64,000 bases of DNA from Spinacia oleracea (GCF_020520425.1 NC_079491.1:38533027-38597026); one strand, 5' to 3'; positions 12,091 through 23,373 are shown, numbered from the stretch's first letter. Notes: generated by a model from the sequence alone, not told the origin. Program-made: numbers and translations.

Positions 12091-12103
12091 GGCTCTGATA
12101 CCA
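12091..12103 (-). other. Primer-binding site of the Sirevirus-type element
   Basis: On the minus strand this is TGGTATCAGAGCC, an exact match to the 3' end of initiator tRNA-Met, two bases inside the 5' LTR. Confidence 0.92.
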
Positions 12104-12105
12104 AC

Positions 12106-13400
12106 TGTTATTCCAGTAGGAACACGCACAAGAGGGGGGGGGTGAATTGTAATTAGAACTTTGATAAAGTTTCTTGCGGAACTTAGGAAACAATCAAGAA
12201 ACTGAGAATAGAGAAGACAATAACAACAATTGAGAAAACTTCTTGATACTAATCAAGAAGAGAATTCTTTTATTATGGTAATGCCTCGATTACAATAATC
12301 TCTCCAACACAAGTTCCTCTCAAACTCGTGTTCCTCACAGTAATCTACTTCGATTACAACTCCTTAACTTCTCTCTCTCAGACTTAAACTCTAAGTCTAA
12401 ACAGGATAACTCTATCCTTACTAATACAAAATATAATTCGTGTTTGGATAACTCTAGATATTAATAATGCTTTTGTGAGGATATAAGAAACTTAGGAACT
12501 TTGAATTAACTAGGACACAAACTGTTTTAGAAAATCTTAGACAAAACGTTTTTAGGAAAGCAAAAACTCTCAGAATGTTTGTGTGTTTTAAACCAAAAAC
12601 GATTTCCCTTTTATAGTGTTTATCCTTAGGGTTAGTTCCCTTCAAAACCTCAACTGCTAACTGCCAGCACTTTGGTCTCCACGTCCCTTGACTTGAGGAA
12701 CAAGGGGAAGACCACTTCCCACGTTCAGCCATGAAGCAGTTGGTGATTTGACTCAATCAAACCCTAAAACATTTCTTTAAAACAGATTTTATTTATCTAC
12801 AAAAACTTAGGAGAATTTTTAGGAAAATAAGTTTTGTTTAAATAAAATAAAACGTAAATCTGTTTTATATTAAATATGCAAAACTTGTTTTTATTTATGA
12901 AATGTTTTCCATAAAAATCGCTTCCAATAAAATAAATGGCCTAATTAAATCATAAGTTCCTTGAGTACTCTATATACCATTAGCATAATTAATATTTACA
13001 TAAAATTCTAAGTACAGTGGACTACCTAGACTTCATGTCTTCCCTTTGTCTGGAACTTGCAACTCAGAAGCTTCAGACGTTCCAGCCAAGGAACATTGAT
13101 GAGTTCCTCTCTAGCTAACACAGGAACTCTTGGCTATGAGTCTGTAATAGTTCTTGTGGATATTCGGAACTCTTGATATGTAACTGTGTTGCTCCTCTTG
13201 TGACTTCAAACTGGAACAGATACAACTTCCAGCTCTGAAACTCCATTGACTGTTCCAAGTGTACCTCAGGAACTTCACCAGTTTATTCAAGTTCCTATCC
13301 TAATAGAAACTTGGGCATATGCCTGTTCAAAGTCATTTAGCAACCATAATCAGGAAGTTTGCAATATGTGTGTGTCATCAACCAAAACATAGGAACAACA
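12106..13400 (-). repeat. 5' LTR of the Sirevirus-type element
   Basis: 1,295 bases, the same length as the copy at 3092-4386 and identical to it wherever I compared line by line, including the nine-G run and the short ORF inside it. This suggests very recent insertion. Confidence 0.92.
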
Positions 13401-13974
13401 ATCAATCATTCATAACATCATTCATAAATACATTTCGAAGGGAATGCGGGTACTAGCAGTAACCGTTACCTCAATTCCACGATTTGCTAAGCCTTTTCGC
13501 TGGTTCGTTCTTCCTGAGCTCCGAGTTTGATTTCTTTCAAAGTATCAAATTATTGAATTAGTATTAACTTGATATATAAATTTGAAAAATCAATATTTTA
13601 TAAATCATAATTTTATAAGTAACGAATCTATAATTAACGAATTTTATAAAATATAAATTTCGAATTTTAACGAAAATATTATTATTAATCGGACTTTCAA
13701 TCAAAATATATTTATTTATTTCATAAATCGCTTTTCATGAATTTTATTTAATTTCATTTTTAGTAAATAGAGTTAGTAATTTATTTCAGTAAAATCGGTA
13801 ATTAAATCTGAAAAATAATAAAAAATTTATTAGTAATAAATTAAAAGAAACAAAATTCATTATAACATAAATATTGATTAATTGAAATCTGAAAATTCAT
13901 AGTTGTCTTACCCAAAGCCCAAATAAAGATGGCCCAATTTAAGTTGGGTTTAGGAGAATAAATCAAGTTTCAAA

Positions 13975-14668
13975 ATGAAACTTGATATTTGGTTTCCTGG
14001 AAAAGGAGGACACGGTCCAGAAAAAGGAAGCAGGGCACGAAGGAGGGAGAAGGAAAGAGAGGAGGGTGGCTGGCGGCACGGCGGTGCAGCCGACGTGGTT
14101 GGTGTATCACAAGAAGGGCGTCGAAGCGCAGCAGCACAATGGTGTTGTGTGGCGGTGGTTTGCGCGAAGAAGGAGGGGCTGGGCGCAGGTGAGGGAGGAA
14201 AGCAGGGGAGATGCGAGGAGGAAAGAGGGGAGGTGGTGATCGGGGTATGGGCGGCGCTGCGCAGCGCGGAACCGGCGCCCGAGAGGGGCGACGGTGGTGG
14301 TGGTTATTCCGCGGCGGCAAAACGACGGGAGAGAGGGAGAGAAATGCACGACTCAGGTCGAATAACAGGGGAGTTTGGGGGTGTTTTTGGGCGGTGGAAA
14401 CGGCGGCTCGCCGGGAAGTATGGGCGGAGATTGATTTGAGGAGTGATAAGGTGGTGGTGGTGTGGTGGCGCAGCGAGGGAAAAAGATGAAATGGAGGTAG
14501 AGGAGGGCAGGGGAGTTGCGACAAGGAGGAGGAGAGCAGGGGCAGTGGGTGCGGTGTTGGTCGACGGTGGTTGGCGGTGAGGATGGGCAGTAGTGGTGGT
14601 GGAATACGGTGGTGGCAGTGGTTGATTTCAGTGGCTGATGGTGGTTGTTCGAATGAAGCAGGAAACAA
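13975..14668 (-). other. GC-rich leader island of the gypsy LTR
   Basis: About 700 bases of GC-rich sequence in an otherwise AT-rich LTR, open in several frames on both strands. Read on the minus strand it is pyrimidine-rich and would encode Pro/Ser/His/Arg-rich peptides. Comparable islands occur at the same relative place in the two related solo LTRs, while the encoded peptides are not conserved. It is therefore better seen as a transcript-leader feature than as a gene. Confidence 0.55.
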
Positions 14669-15301
14669 AAGAAAGGGGAGTGATAATCAGTTTTGATAAC
14701 TGATTTTGGTTTTTGGGTGAGGAACAAAATGGCAATTGTGTTTATAAAACTAAGAAGAGTGAAAGAGAAGGTTCAGCCCTTGGAGAGCAAGCAAATGAAC
14801 CAAGACTGAATTGAGGGAAGGAGAGGAATGAAGAATTTTCTTCCATTCTTGCTTTGTACGTGGAGAGCAAAGAGAGAGAGATCCAAAAGAATTTTAGCTT
14901 TGTAGGGGCATTTTCGTAATTTCACTTAGTTAGGAAAAATTCTGAAATTCCTTTGCTATATTTAGGGATTGATATAAATAGGAATGTTTAATTAAAATCA
15001 GATTTTCAAATAATTTTTATAAAATATTGATAGCAATAAATTAAATTTTCGAATAAAATAAAAACGTTCCGAAATTATTAAAAATTCGAAATAAACAAGA
15101 TTTAAAAAGGTAGTTTAAGCTCGTAAAAATTAAATTATAAAGTCTGAAAAATAAATAAATCGTGTAACGATATTAAAAACTTAATCGCAATAAAACTTCG
15201 TTAATTAAAATAAAGTTTGAAATTAAGATTTAAAACGGTTTTAAGCTAAATAAAAATAATTTAGCATAATTAATCAAGCTTTAAAAATTCGGGGTATTAC
15301 A

Positions 15302-15482
15302 GATAGTACTGCACAAAAGTAATTATCATGAAAATAATGCAACTTCTTCACGTAAACTTTTGTAATTTTTTCTTTCTTTACAATACTATGCACTCTACAA
15401 GTCTACATACTCCATAAGTAAGTACAACGATTATAATATTATGTATTTTACGGTGTATGTAGGAGTATAAGACTACAATTAT
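15302..15482. other. No gene seen
   Basis: AT-rich sequence between the gypsy LTR edge and the CACTA end. No supported feature. Confidence 0.4.
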
Positions 15483-15720
15483 CACTACAAGAAATTGTAC
15501 CATTAACGACGAGAAATTCCGTCACTAAAGGTCAATAATCGTTGATTAATGACGGGATTTCTTGTCGTGAACCCGTCATAAAAGGGGGCCGTCATTAATG
15601 AAAAATTTCGTCGTTAACCCGTTGTAAAAGACATTTGCGCGGTGTTCCCGTCTTTGTTTGGTTGTTAGTCCCGTCGCAAAAGGGGTTTTTCGACGGGCAG
15701 GGACGAAGCCAGGAACGTAA
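15483..15720 (+). mobile_element. Terminal part of a CACTA DNA transposon
   Basis: CACTACAAGAAATTG at 15483 is the canonical CACTA (En/Spm) end. It is followed by subterminal copies of 'taacgacg', 'gtcattaatga' and 'cgtcgttaa' in both orientations. The matching opposite end was not found in the window, so this is a truncated copy. Confidence 0.6.
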
Positions 15721-16190
15721 CCCATCTTGACGGGGGCCGAACAATTTAATTCGTTTTTGTAAATCGTAAATAATATAAGTAAAAATAATAAAGAAAATAA
15801 AAAATGGTTTTAAAATAGATACTCCGTAATTTTTATAAGTTCCCTAAAAAGAAAATTTTATTTTTCCTCAATAATTCCACAAAGAATACTTGTAAAAAAT
15901 TATAGAAAAGCAAAAATGCATGACTTAGACTCAAACCCCTGACCTTCTGCAAAAAAAGGTGAGGATAAAAGTCCATAGTTGATGAACACATGTCAAGGAG
16001 AGGAGTAAGGGTAAAAATGGATGCACACTATTATTAAGAATAAGACAAAAAAACGAAAATACACTAAAATTAGGGGACATATATGTAATATTACTATTAT
16101 GTGAATAGTAATGCAAGTATGAAGCTTTATAAGTGTTAGGATTGTACGTAGCTTAATCTACCTCCTTTATAATGTCAACGTAAACTTATT
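15721..16190. other. Unresolved repeat-like DNA
   Basis: No gene recognised. Low GC, with fragments of phrases that look repetitive but that I cannot assign. Confidence 0.3.
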
Positions 16191-17012
16191 GTTAAGAATG
16201 TTGTTGGGTCACTTTTCTCATTCGATATATGCTTGGGCTTGCCCTTATTGTGTTGGGTTGGTTACGTTGTTGACGGGGTTGTGCTCGGGGGGAGCGAGAC
16301 TTGTGTTTTGCTTGCTGTCCTTAGCACCGCTTGGCCAAGTACTCGACACCGGATTTGCTGTGACTATCGAGTGCAGCAAGCCTTGTGCTCATGTTACAGA
16401 TGACGAGGGGATGTGATGCACGATATGTATGCATGAGGTAACCTTAAATCCTTTGATTACTATTTATAAGAGTTAATTAGGAGTTTTACTTAAATCCTTT
16501 GATTACTATTTATAAGAGTTAATTAATGATTAAGTAACCTTGTTGTTCTTTTAAAATGGTTCTTTGATTTTGAGTTGATTGTTGTTGACTTGTTGGTTGT
16601 GTTACGTTCTTAGCTTATTCTATTAAAATTTATTGATTTTAATTGTCTAGTTTAACCTAGACTTGGAGAACTGCTACTTGCTCCCCACTGATTGTGGAAT
16701 TTTGTAGATAATTTTACAGGTTATTTTCCTAGCTTATTTGGGCTTGGCTTGGACTTGGGCTTCGAGTGAGAATTAAACAATTGGAGTTTATTTATTTAAA
16801 CTTTCTATTTATTTTATTTGAAGTTATGTTTTAACTCATTTGAGAATTTATCTTCATTACTTTTTATTTGATGTTGTTGGTTTGACCATTTAGTTTTTAA
16901 ACCCTTCTTTATTGTAGTAGTGACAATCTCAGAAGACGGTATTTCTGCCACCGGCAATTTAAATATCACTTTTATTCCGTATTTTCTATGTTAGAATTTC
17001 TGGGTTGTTACA
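16191..17012 (+). mobile_element. 3' part of a gypsy-type LTR
   Basis: The segment closes with '...ctgggttgttaca' at 17012, the kind of ending seen in the other gypsy LTRs here, and then abuts abruptly on copia RNase H sequence. The left boundary is not clear and no internal region follows, so this is a fragment or truncated solo LTR. Confidence 0.4.
16442..16527 (+). repeat. 48-bp direct duplication
   Basis: The phrase starting 'aaatcctttgattactattt' and running through 'ataagagttaatta' occurs twice in tandem, 48 bases apart, without a mismatch that I could see. Confidence 0.8.
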
Positions 17013-17330
17013 GTTGCACATGAAATTTGGCTAAGGAACTTCATTGGTGAGGTTGGTGTAGTCCCCTCCATTAAGGACCAATAGTTCTCTATTGTAATAA
17101 TAACATAGCTATTGCCCAGGCCAAACAGCCTAGACACCACCAGAGAGTCAAGCATGTACTTCGTAGATTTCACCTTCTACGAGAATTCGTTGAAAGAAAA
17201 GAAGTCGAGATAAGTAAGAATGGAACTGATTACAATATCTCATATCCATTGACAAAACCTCTGCCGTAAGCGAAGCACAACTCACACACTACAGCTATGG
17301 GAATCAAACTTATAGGAAGTTTGATGTCTT
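17013..17330 (+). pseudogene. C-terminal RNase H of a copia pol, degenerate
   Basis: Translation with frame changes reads WLRNFIGEVGVVPSIKDQ, a stop (TAG), IAQAKQPRHHQRVKH, RRFHLLREFVERKEVEI, PLTKPLP and AMGIKLIGS. This is the end of a Tork/TNT1-type copia polyprotein: the last RNase H acid region and the tail before the 3' LTR. Several stops and at least one frame break make it non-functional. The 5' side is cut off by the gypsy LTR end at 17012. What follows (long 3' leader, purine tract, LTR) belongs to the same element. Confidence 0.75.
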
Positions 17331-18172
17331 TTGAATGTTTTTAAGTTTTTAGAGTTTAAATACTTTGTAAAAAAATTTGGTTAATCATTCATAGAAATGA
17401 ATAATTTCATTTTTCCATATAATTTTGTGGTTTATTAAATGATGAGTCCTTTCAATTTGAAAAAATATTCAAGATAGATTGTCAGGACCAGTCATGTGAC
17501 TAAGAAACGTCTATCAAGTAAACTTGAATGTCAAAAGTTGAAAATGGTCCATGGTCGAAAGTTTTCTATAAAGATGGACGCATAGAAAATGTTAGATGAC
17601 TGGAATGCAAGAGGACTAGTAGTTCTGTTTCTTGAACCATGTGGACGTGGCAATGTCGTAATCATTTGCATGGATACTTACTTGATAAGATTAGTATCGG
17701 AAAGGCCTATGAAACTTTCTTGTAAGAGATGAAAATCTTTCATAAGTAAAGTTCATAAACTTATTAGACACTAATCCTCAATACCTGAGTGATTGAGATT
17801 ACTTGTTTGAGAACTACTTACTTTGACCGTCGCACCGTAAAAGGAGACTATAACGACAATGCTCAGTTAACCACCTATCAAACTAAGTCTAACCTCAAGA
17901 TCGCAATATTGGGATTGTCCTCCCACAAATTGGGAAGAGATGCCAAAAGTTGTGCAAGGTCACTTAGAGAGCTAGAAACTGTAAAATGCATGGTCATCCT
18001 CAGATGAATCATATGCTATGATTATCTGTTTATTTGATCAGTTGAAATTTGACACCGAGAAATACTTCTAGACGTAATAAGGATGACCAGTCTTACCTTA
18101 TGTTCATGAGCAAGCATCAAGCGACAAAGGAATTAGGAAATGCACAGTTGTCCCTAAGGACAAGTGGGAGAC
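17331..18172 (+). other. Long noncoding 3' region and polypurine tract of the copia element
   Basis: About 840 bases without coding potential between the pol remnant and the LTR. It ends in the purine tract CAAGTGGGAGAC (18161-18172). The same noncoding region, inverted, recurs at 33511-34130, so it is a real part of this family. Confidence 0.7.
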
Positions 18173-20868
18173 TGAAAAAAATATGTCCTTGGTCCAAGTT
18201 TGCATTTAATGCATTTATTGCTAAGTCTAATAAATGGGGTTCAGTATTAATTAAGAAAGATAATTATTCAGTGAGATCAAGTGATCTAAATGCCTAGCTA
18301 GAAGCCTCTTCAATTCAAGTGGAATTAATATTATTAATGCCACAACTTACTCTTGACTGAACTCGTATGGTCACACAAATAGTACGTGAACGGATCAAGT
18401 ATCTAGGTGAATATTATATTAAGTAAATACTCTAATAATGGATGTTCAGAAATGATGGATGGTTATTTCAGTGGGAGCTAAATAAACCATCAAAAAGCAA
18501 GACAATAATATTTGTCGGAAAAGAAAATATGGTTCTGGGAGGGGGTCGAAAAAGCACGAGGCTAATGCGTGACCTTGTCCCTCGTGGGTGTGACGATTCT
18601 TTTTATTCAATCAAGTGTAATTGGATTCCCTGTGAGTATACACCCAACTGACTAGTAATATAGGAGTCGCCATTCAGTTTTTAACGACAATGAGAAAAAC
18701 TGACAAAACCCGGTTATCGTGACATAAAGGGAGTGCAATTATGTTTGACCACGACGGCCGTAGGTTCCCTTGTGATCCCTGGTGTGGGGATCTCTCAATA
18801 TACACCCGCAAGGTAGAGATTGAGGGTTCGGGGGACTGTAACTACCGAGAGGAGTACTTCGCTCGTCGATAACTCCAGAGGCAGGATATCCTTACTAGCT
18901 CAGCATAAATAATTGAAGGGACATGCGTTAACTATTAAACTAATCTGAGTTGATTTTAGCAATATGCAACATATAATACTAATTCGATCGTGATTATCTG
19001 ATTTAAATAGCATTAAGGGACCTAGCATGATAATCCGATTTCCCAAAAATATCATATTTGTTAGGCGTGATAGAACAATCAGATTAGGTTAGTATAACAG
19101 TTCATAAAAAGGGCGAGGAAAGCAGTTAAATCATCGAAAAGGGACACATTACGACGCACCCTTGAGAGGTGCGTCACGGTTCTCAGAAAACTAACCACTT
19201 TGACTTTGCTATTTCTCCTTTTTATTTAACGAATCTCAATTATGGGACAGGATACGTTCTGTTTGATTTATGGATCGATTGCGACAGAACGCGTGAACAG
19301 TTTCGCAGCGAGAGGCTTAGGCTAAGGGTTGGAGTCAATACTCAGAATATAATTGTGTGTTGTTGTCTCCTTTTCACGTCGAATTTAGGGGCCTATTTAT
19401 AGGGAAGAGTTCGTGGAAAGATAGAATTGCAGAGTTCTAATCCACAAAGAATTAGGAAAAAACACGTACCCAGGTATTTTCAGCGCCCAGGCCTGGGCGC
19501 CGAAGATTTCGGCGCCCAGAGCCAGGCGTTGAAAATAGGGTCTGGGCTGTTTTCTTTAGTCAGATTCGGATTCCTGAAATCCGTAGAGTTTGAGATTAAT
19601 TCGAGTCTTTTAGCGCGTATCAATTTTATGACGGAATGCGTCTGGGCCCGTTACGAACTCTAGGCTCGTTAGGATTTTAATTAATACGTAACTCTTATTT
19701 CTGAATCATATTAGGAATAGGATTCTCGCAGTTTTCTACCTCATTTAGGATTTATGTTGGAATGCAACACCTAATTCTGACAGGTTTCTATCTTTTATGA
19801 TTTGCCACTTTTAGAAGCTACCTTTTACGGCAGTTACTATTTTTAGCAGGTTTCCATAAATAGCAGGTTTCGGGTGAAATGAAAAGGGGAATTGAGATTC
19901 GTTTATTTCATAGGAGGTGCGTTGTCAAGTGGAGATTTACGTCTTCATCATCGAACATTTCCCTTGCGGGAACGGGGACAAAAGTAGGTGTCTACAGGTT
20001 CATATCGTGAATATAAATATTATCGAAGTCAAAGATATTATCGGAAACATAAATGTCCTTCGTATCGGAAAATATTATCGAAATTAGAAATATTGCAGGA
20101 AAAGGAAATATGGTCGGAATCAGAAATATTGTCGGAATAGGAAATATTATCGGAAACTGAAATATTGTTCAAGTCGGAAATAATTCTGGAATCGGAAAAC
20201 AAATCGGAAGCGCGACGAGCGACAGGCCAACGCGCAAGCGCCGACCCATCGCTCGACGAGCCAGCGCGCAAGGCAACAGCACCGACGAGCATAAGGCTCA
20301 ATACATCGGCGCCAGCGCGCAGGCCCATTGCCTAGCGTATGTGTGTGTTGGCCTGTGCTTGCTTGCTGCTAGCGCTGATGGGCCGCATGCAAAGCTTGGG
20401 CGCCAAGCTTGCTTACGTTGCAAGCAACATGAGCCACAAGCAAGCATGGTGGCCGACTTCCCTTAGGGTGTTTAGGGTTTTCGGATTTTTCCAAAAACTG
20501 CCTAAATTGCTTCTAGTTTTTGGCACTTTAGGGTTTTCCTATTTCCTATATATATGTGGTCTATGATCATAATATACATACGATGTTTTCATACTTTTTT
20601 CAATCACATGAAAGTGAGATCCCGAATTCATTATACCTTAGATTAAATCCTAGTTGGTTGAACCTAAGGCGGATCCAAACGTGCTGCGAACTTTCTACGG
20701 AGGAACGGTATTTGTAGCTCTAACTTGTTCTTGTACGGTTCGGGAGCAGCAAGGGAGGACAAGCATCATAAAGTATGTAACTGAAATTATGCTTGATTAT
20801 GTGCATTTAACATTGAATTTGGCAATTATGATTTTTTCGCATGACATTGGATTGTTCATAACCTATCA
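18173..20868 (+). mobile_element. 3' LTR of a copia element, split by a Tat-like solo LTR
   Basis: Begins TGAAAAAAATATGTCC right after the purine tract and ends TAACCTATCA at 20868; about 1,230 bases without the insertion. It aligns along its length with the intact 5' LTR at 58275-59670: 'ccttggtccaag' and 'agtgggagct' phrases, short 'ggaaatatt' repeats (20002-20200), a GC-rich block (20210-20420), a TATA-like run near 20547-20555, and 'aaggcggatcc' plus 'gttcttg' near the end. Confidence 0.8.
18536..19996 (+). mobile_element. Tat-like gypsy solo LTR
   Basis: A 1,461-base segment starting TGGGAGGGGGTCG and ending GTGTCTACA, flanked by the perfect 5-bp duplication GGTTC (18531-18535 and 19997-20001). 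Joining the flanks restores the copia LTR phrase seen at 58615-58645, which proves insertion. The ending 'gggacaaaagtaggtgtcta' is typical of Tat/Ogre LTRs. No internal sequence remains, so it arose by recombination between two LTRs. Confidence 0.85.
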
Positions 20869-20972
20869 GAGACATCCCCAGGTTCTGTAAGCCTAACTAC
20901 TTGTTCATTATACACGGATGAAATTCTATTAATACCCCTTCTCTGTTTGACAGAAGCAAAAAAACGTGTTGT

Positions 20973-21235
20973 TTAATTCGCCAAGGGAATTGAAAGCCAC
21001 TTAATTCTAGACTTTTGTTTCAAAGCTGACTCTTGAACCTTCAACAACTTCTTCAAACTCTCAATACACGCCTTTCTCCTGTACATCCAAGTCTCTATTA
21101 ATAGGATCACTTTGGGGCAAATATTGCACATTATTAAGATCAAGGCTAGCTGCCTCAATTCGCTGTTCAATGCCTGCCAACTCTTCTTTATTTTTTTTGG
21201 TTCTACTACGAGGAGTTCCCATCGCTTTTGGCGAA
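20973..21235 (-). pseudogene. LINE ORF2 fragment (endonuclease-RT linker)
   Basis: In two overlapping minus-strand frames it reads EELAGIEQRIEAASLDLNN, then ESLKKLLKVQESALKQKSRI and KWLS. This matches the linker before the reverse transcriptase of plant L1-type LINEs, where 'EE..LKQKSR..WL..GD.N' is the usual motif. It stops before the RT and begins after the endonuclease, and needs one frame change, so it is a short dead fragment. Confidence 0.65.
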
Positions 21236-21374
21236 TGGACTAATCTCCCGCAGGAGTTTGCATGGGTACCTCGATGGGCAGCATCCCTCCCAGTTGAAGT
21301 TTTTTCCATTCTCAAGCCTCGAACCCGAGAACTTGGTTAAGAAGCAAGAGGCCCTTAACCACTCATGCCAACCT
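21236..21374 (-). mobile_element. tRNA-derived SINE
   Basis: On the minus strand a tRNA-like head starts near 21374. An A-box-like TGGCATGAGTGG lies at 21370-21359 and a B box GGTTCGAGGCT at 21326-21316. It is followed by the SINE-typical phrases 'gggagggatgctgccc' and 'gagattagtcc'. It runs straight into the LINE fragment at about 21235 with no A-tail visible. Confidence 0.6.
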
Positions 21375-21445
21375 CAATTGGTTGCCAACTCTTCTTTATT
21401 ACTGCTTTAGAATTAGTCTCTTATTTTGGCAATGCCAAAACTGTA

Positions 21446-22654
21446 CTCCCTCCGTACTTTTAGGAGTTACAGTTGACCGAAACAAGGATTTATGATTGTG
21501 AGTTAATTTTCTTATAATAATGATGCAAGTGGTGGATATCTTAATTATTTATGTAAATATTTAATAGTGGATGAATAATTTTATTGTGAGAAAATATGTT
21601 GTGAGTATGTGTGGGGAGCATAAGACAAAGATAAATAATAAACAATGAGGGAGTGGGGATCTTGAGTATAATATTTTAATGTAAAAGTTACTCTGTACTA
21701 GCTAAAAATAGAAATGTACTCCGTAACTCCTAAAAATATACGACGAAATAGTATATGTACACACTCTGTAACTCTTTAAACAATACGTAGGGAGTAATAT
21801 GTATACGTCACCAAATAATTAAATGTTTATTCTGGTGCCAGGTATTTAACCAAACACCGTAATAGTGATGCAAGTGGTGAATGTGTGAATTATTTATTAT
21901 AAATATTTGATAGTACGTGGATGAATAATTTATTTTGAGAAAATATGATGTGAACATGTGTGGAAACCATAAAAGAACGATAAATAATAAACAACTAGTG
22001 TGTGGTCCGGGTATTGACTTCTATTCGGATTTTGTTTTTGTAATATGTGAACATATAGATAGTGTTGTCATCGACAGCGAATTACGGTGGTGACACAAGA
22101 TTACTGGTCGATCAACAACTTTCCAAATATGAAATCCCACATTCGAAAATCATAACAAAGTCAAATCATTTTCTTCATCATTAGTTGATTTATTACTCAG
22201 CCTTCGTCAAAGTTTCCCCACTTACTCCTTATTACACTTTATTAAAACGTTTTTTGTTTTTTTGTTTTTGAGGCTTAAGCTAGAAAATTAATAACTGTAC
22301 GTTTATAAATTAAGTAAACATTCCCTCTTATTTTCCATTTTTTTTTGGCATTCACTTTTATTCAATGTATTATTTAACGTCAAACAATCAAAAGAGTATA
22401 TATGTTTATATAGAAAGATATAACATATATAAGTTGTGATTGGTTAAGATGGTAGGAAGTGTAACATTTAAAAAAGAAGTTGATGTTTGATCCTTGTTGC
22501 ATGTTTTGATGCTAAATAATGGTGATGTGGCGTAATAATGATAGATATATGTGGCATGTATACGTAAATGTAAAAGTTACTAAAAATAAAATGTAAGTCT
22601 TAAAAAAATACGGCCGAAAATAGAATATTAACTCCTAAAAGCATCCGGAGGGAG
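21446..22654. mobile_element. Stowaway-like MITE, composite (1.2 kb)
   Basis: Ends are CTCCCTCCGTACTTTTAGGA and its complement (with three extra bases), flanked by TA on both sides (21444-21445, 22655-22656). These are the marks of a Tc1/mariner-type MITE. About 130 bases near 21515-21645 ('gatgcaagtggtg...aataataaacaa') recur diverged at 21862-21995, so it contains an internal duplication or two nested copies. No transposase. Confidence 0.7.
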
Positions 22655-22688
22655 TATTATGTTCATGGTACCAAAAATAAAAATGTTA

Positions 22689-22760
22689 TTCCGATGCCGG
22701 GAATCGAACCCGGGTCTCCTGGGTGAAAGCCAGATATCCTAACCGCTGGACGACATCGGA
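22689..22760 (-). tRNA. trnE-UUC: tRNA-Glu (anticodon UUC)
   Basis: The 72 bases fold as a complete tRNA on the minus strand. Acceptor arms TCCGATG/CATCGGA pair fully, with discriminator A. The D arm contains AGCGGTTAGGAT, and the anticodon loop CTTTCAC gives UUC. The T arm contains GGTTCGATTCC, also a good internal B box. A run of five T about ten bases downstream (complement of the A run near 22675-22680) suits RNA polymerase III termination. No CCA is encoded and there is no intron, as expected for a nuclear tRNA. It lies only 35 bases from the edge of the MITE. Confidence 0.95.
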
Positions 22761-23182
22761 ATTGATGTTCAATATCGTAATCATATTGTATTTATTTGGT
22801 ATCTTTATAGAAACAGAACCCTACTCGAATGACTGTGTCCCACCAAGACATCAAGTTAAAAGGGTCATTCCAAACCTTTCAGAATTTTACGTGGAGTGAA
22901 CAAGATCGGTGAACCATGCAAGTTTATTAGTTTAACTTTGGTACACTTATAAATTTAACCATTAGTAATGTAATTATATTGTAGTAATAATGATATGAAA
23001 TGGGGCCGATATTCCAGTTTGTTGTTCCACGTTAAAATCTATTTTTTCATCTGCTCTATAAACTAATGAACAATGCTCTTGCAAGTTCCAACAAAGAATA
23101 AGATGGCAATTGAAAAGATAACTTAAAGATACAAGTCAGGTATTAATTACTATAAGAGCTTCTTTATAGGATATCCTATTCC
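22761..23182. other. No gene seen
   Basis: AT-rich intergenic DNA between the tRNA and the SINE; nothing I can support. Confidence 0.4.
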
Positions 23183-23200
23183 ATATATGGAATTAATTAT

Positions 23201-23373
23201 TATTTTTTTTTTGGTGTTAGCACCCGGTTCACCCTTAGGGCTAATCCAGATTTGGGGCGAGTTCTGAGTGGATAGGTTCCAGTCCCCTCTCAATTGTTGT
23301 TATGAGGGGATCGAGCACGAGTTCTCCCTACCAAGTTCAGCCTTAATCACCACTGAACCAACATGCAATTAGT
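23201..23373 (-). mobile_element. tRNA-derived SINE with 18-bp target duplication
   Basis: Flanked by the exact 18-bp duplication ATATATGGAATTAATTAT at 23183-23200 and 23374-23391. On the minus strand it begins with a tRNA-like head (A box in GTTGGTTCAGTGGTGATTAAG, B box in GTGCTCGATCCCC). It continues through a unique body ending CCGGGTGCTAACACC and closes with an A-rich tail (the T run at about 23201-23212). Complete and probably not very old, since the duplication is unchanged. Confidence 0.85.

Larger units (their letters stand above)
3092..13400 (-). mobile_element. Complete Ty1/copia retrotransposon, Sirevirus type
   Basis: A 10,309-base element flanked by a perfect 5-bp target duplication ATCAA (3087-3091 and 13401-13405). 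Both LTRs are 1,295 bases and I saw no difference between them on reading. In minus orientation the order is LTR, iMet primer site, gag, pol (protease, integrase, reverse transcriptase, RNase H), a third ORF, polypurine tract, LTR. The total length, large gag with two zinc knuckles and extra ORF after pol are the marks of the Sirevirus (SIRE/Maximus) lineage. It sits inside the LTR of an older gypsy element. Everything needed for copying seems present except that gag and pol are in different frames. Confidence 0.92.
2070..15301 (-). mobile_element. 5' LTR of a Ty3/gypsy element, split by a copia insertion
   Basis: On the plus strand the LTR opens TGTAACGCCCCGACC at 2070 and closes GGGGTATTACA at 15301, giving the inverted ends TGTAA/TTACA. 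Removing the nested copia element and one copy of its 5-bp target duplication leaves about 2,918 bases. The architecture (TGTAAT-C-rich start, GC-rich island in the first half, 'ttccgctgc' phrase near the end) matches the solo LTRs at 41176 and 52941, so all three are related families. The partner LTR lies outside the window, so its target duplication cannot be checked. Confidence 0.7.

Noticed and set aside
13970..14727. Open frames up to 232 codons in the gypsy LTR island
   Set aside because: Composition effect. Peptides are Pro/His/Ser-rich and not conserved in the related LTRs at 41666 and 53314.
16906..16926. 'ttattgtagtagtgac' as the other end of the CACTA element at 15483
   Set aside because: It only loosely matches the expected complement and the flanking 3 bases do not agree.
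20339..20566. A 75-codon ORF near the GC-rich LTR block
   Set aside because: It lies inside a copia LTR, has no domain and is not open in the related LTR at 58275.
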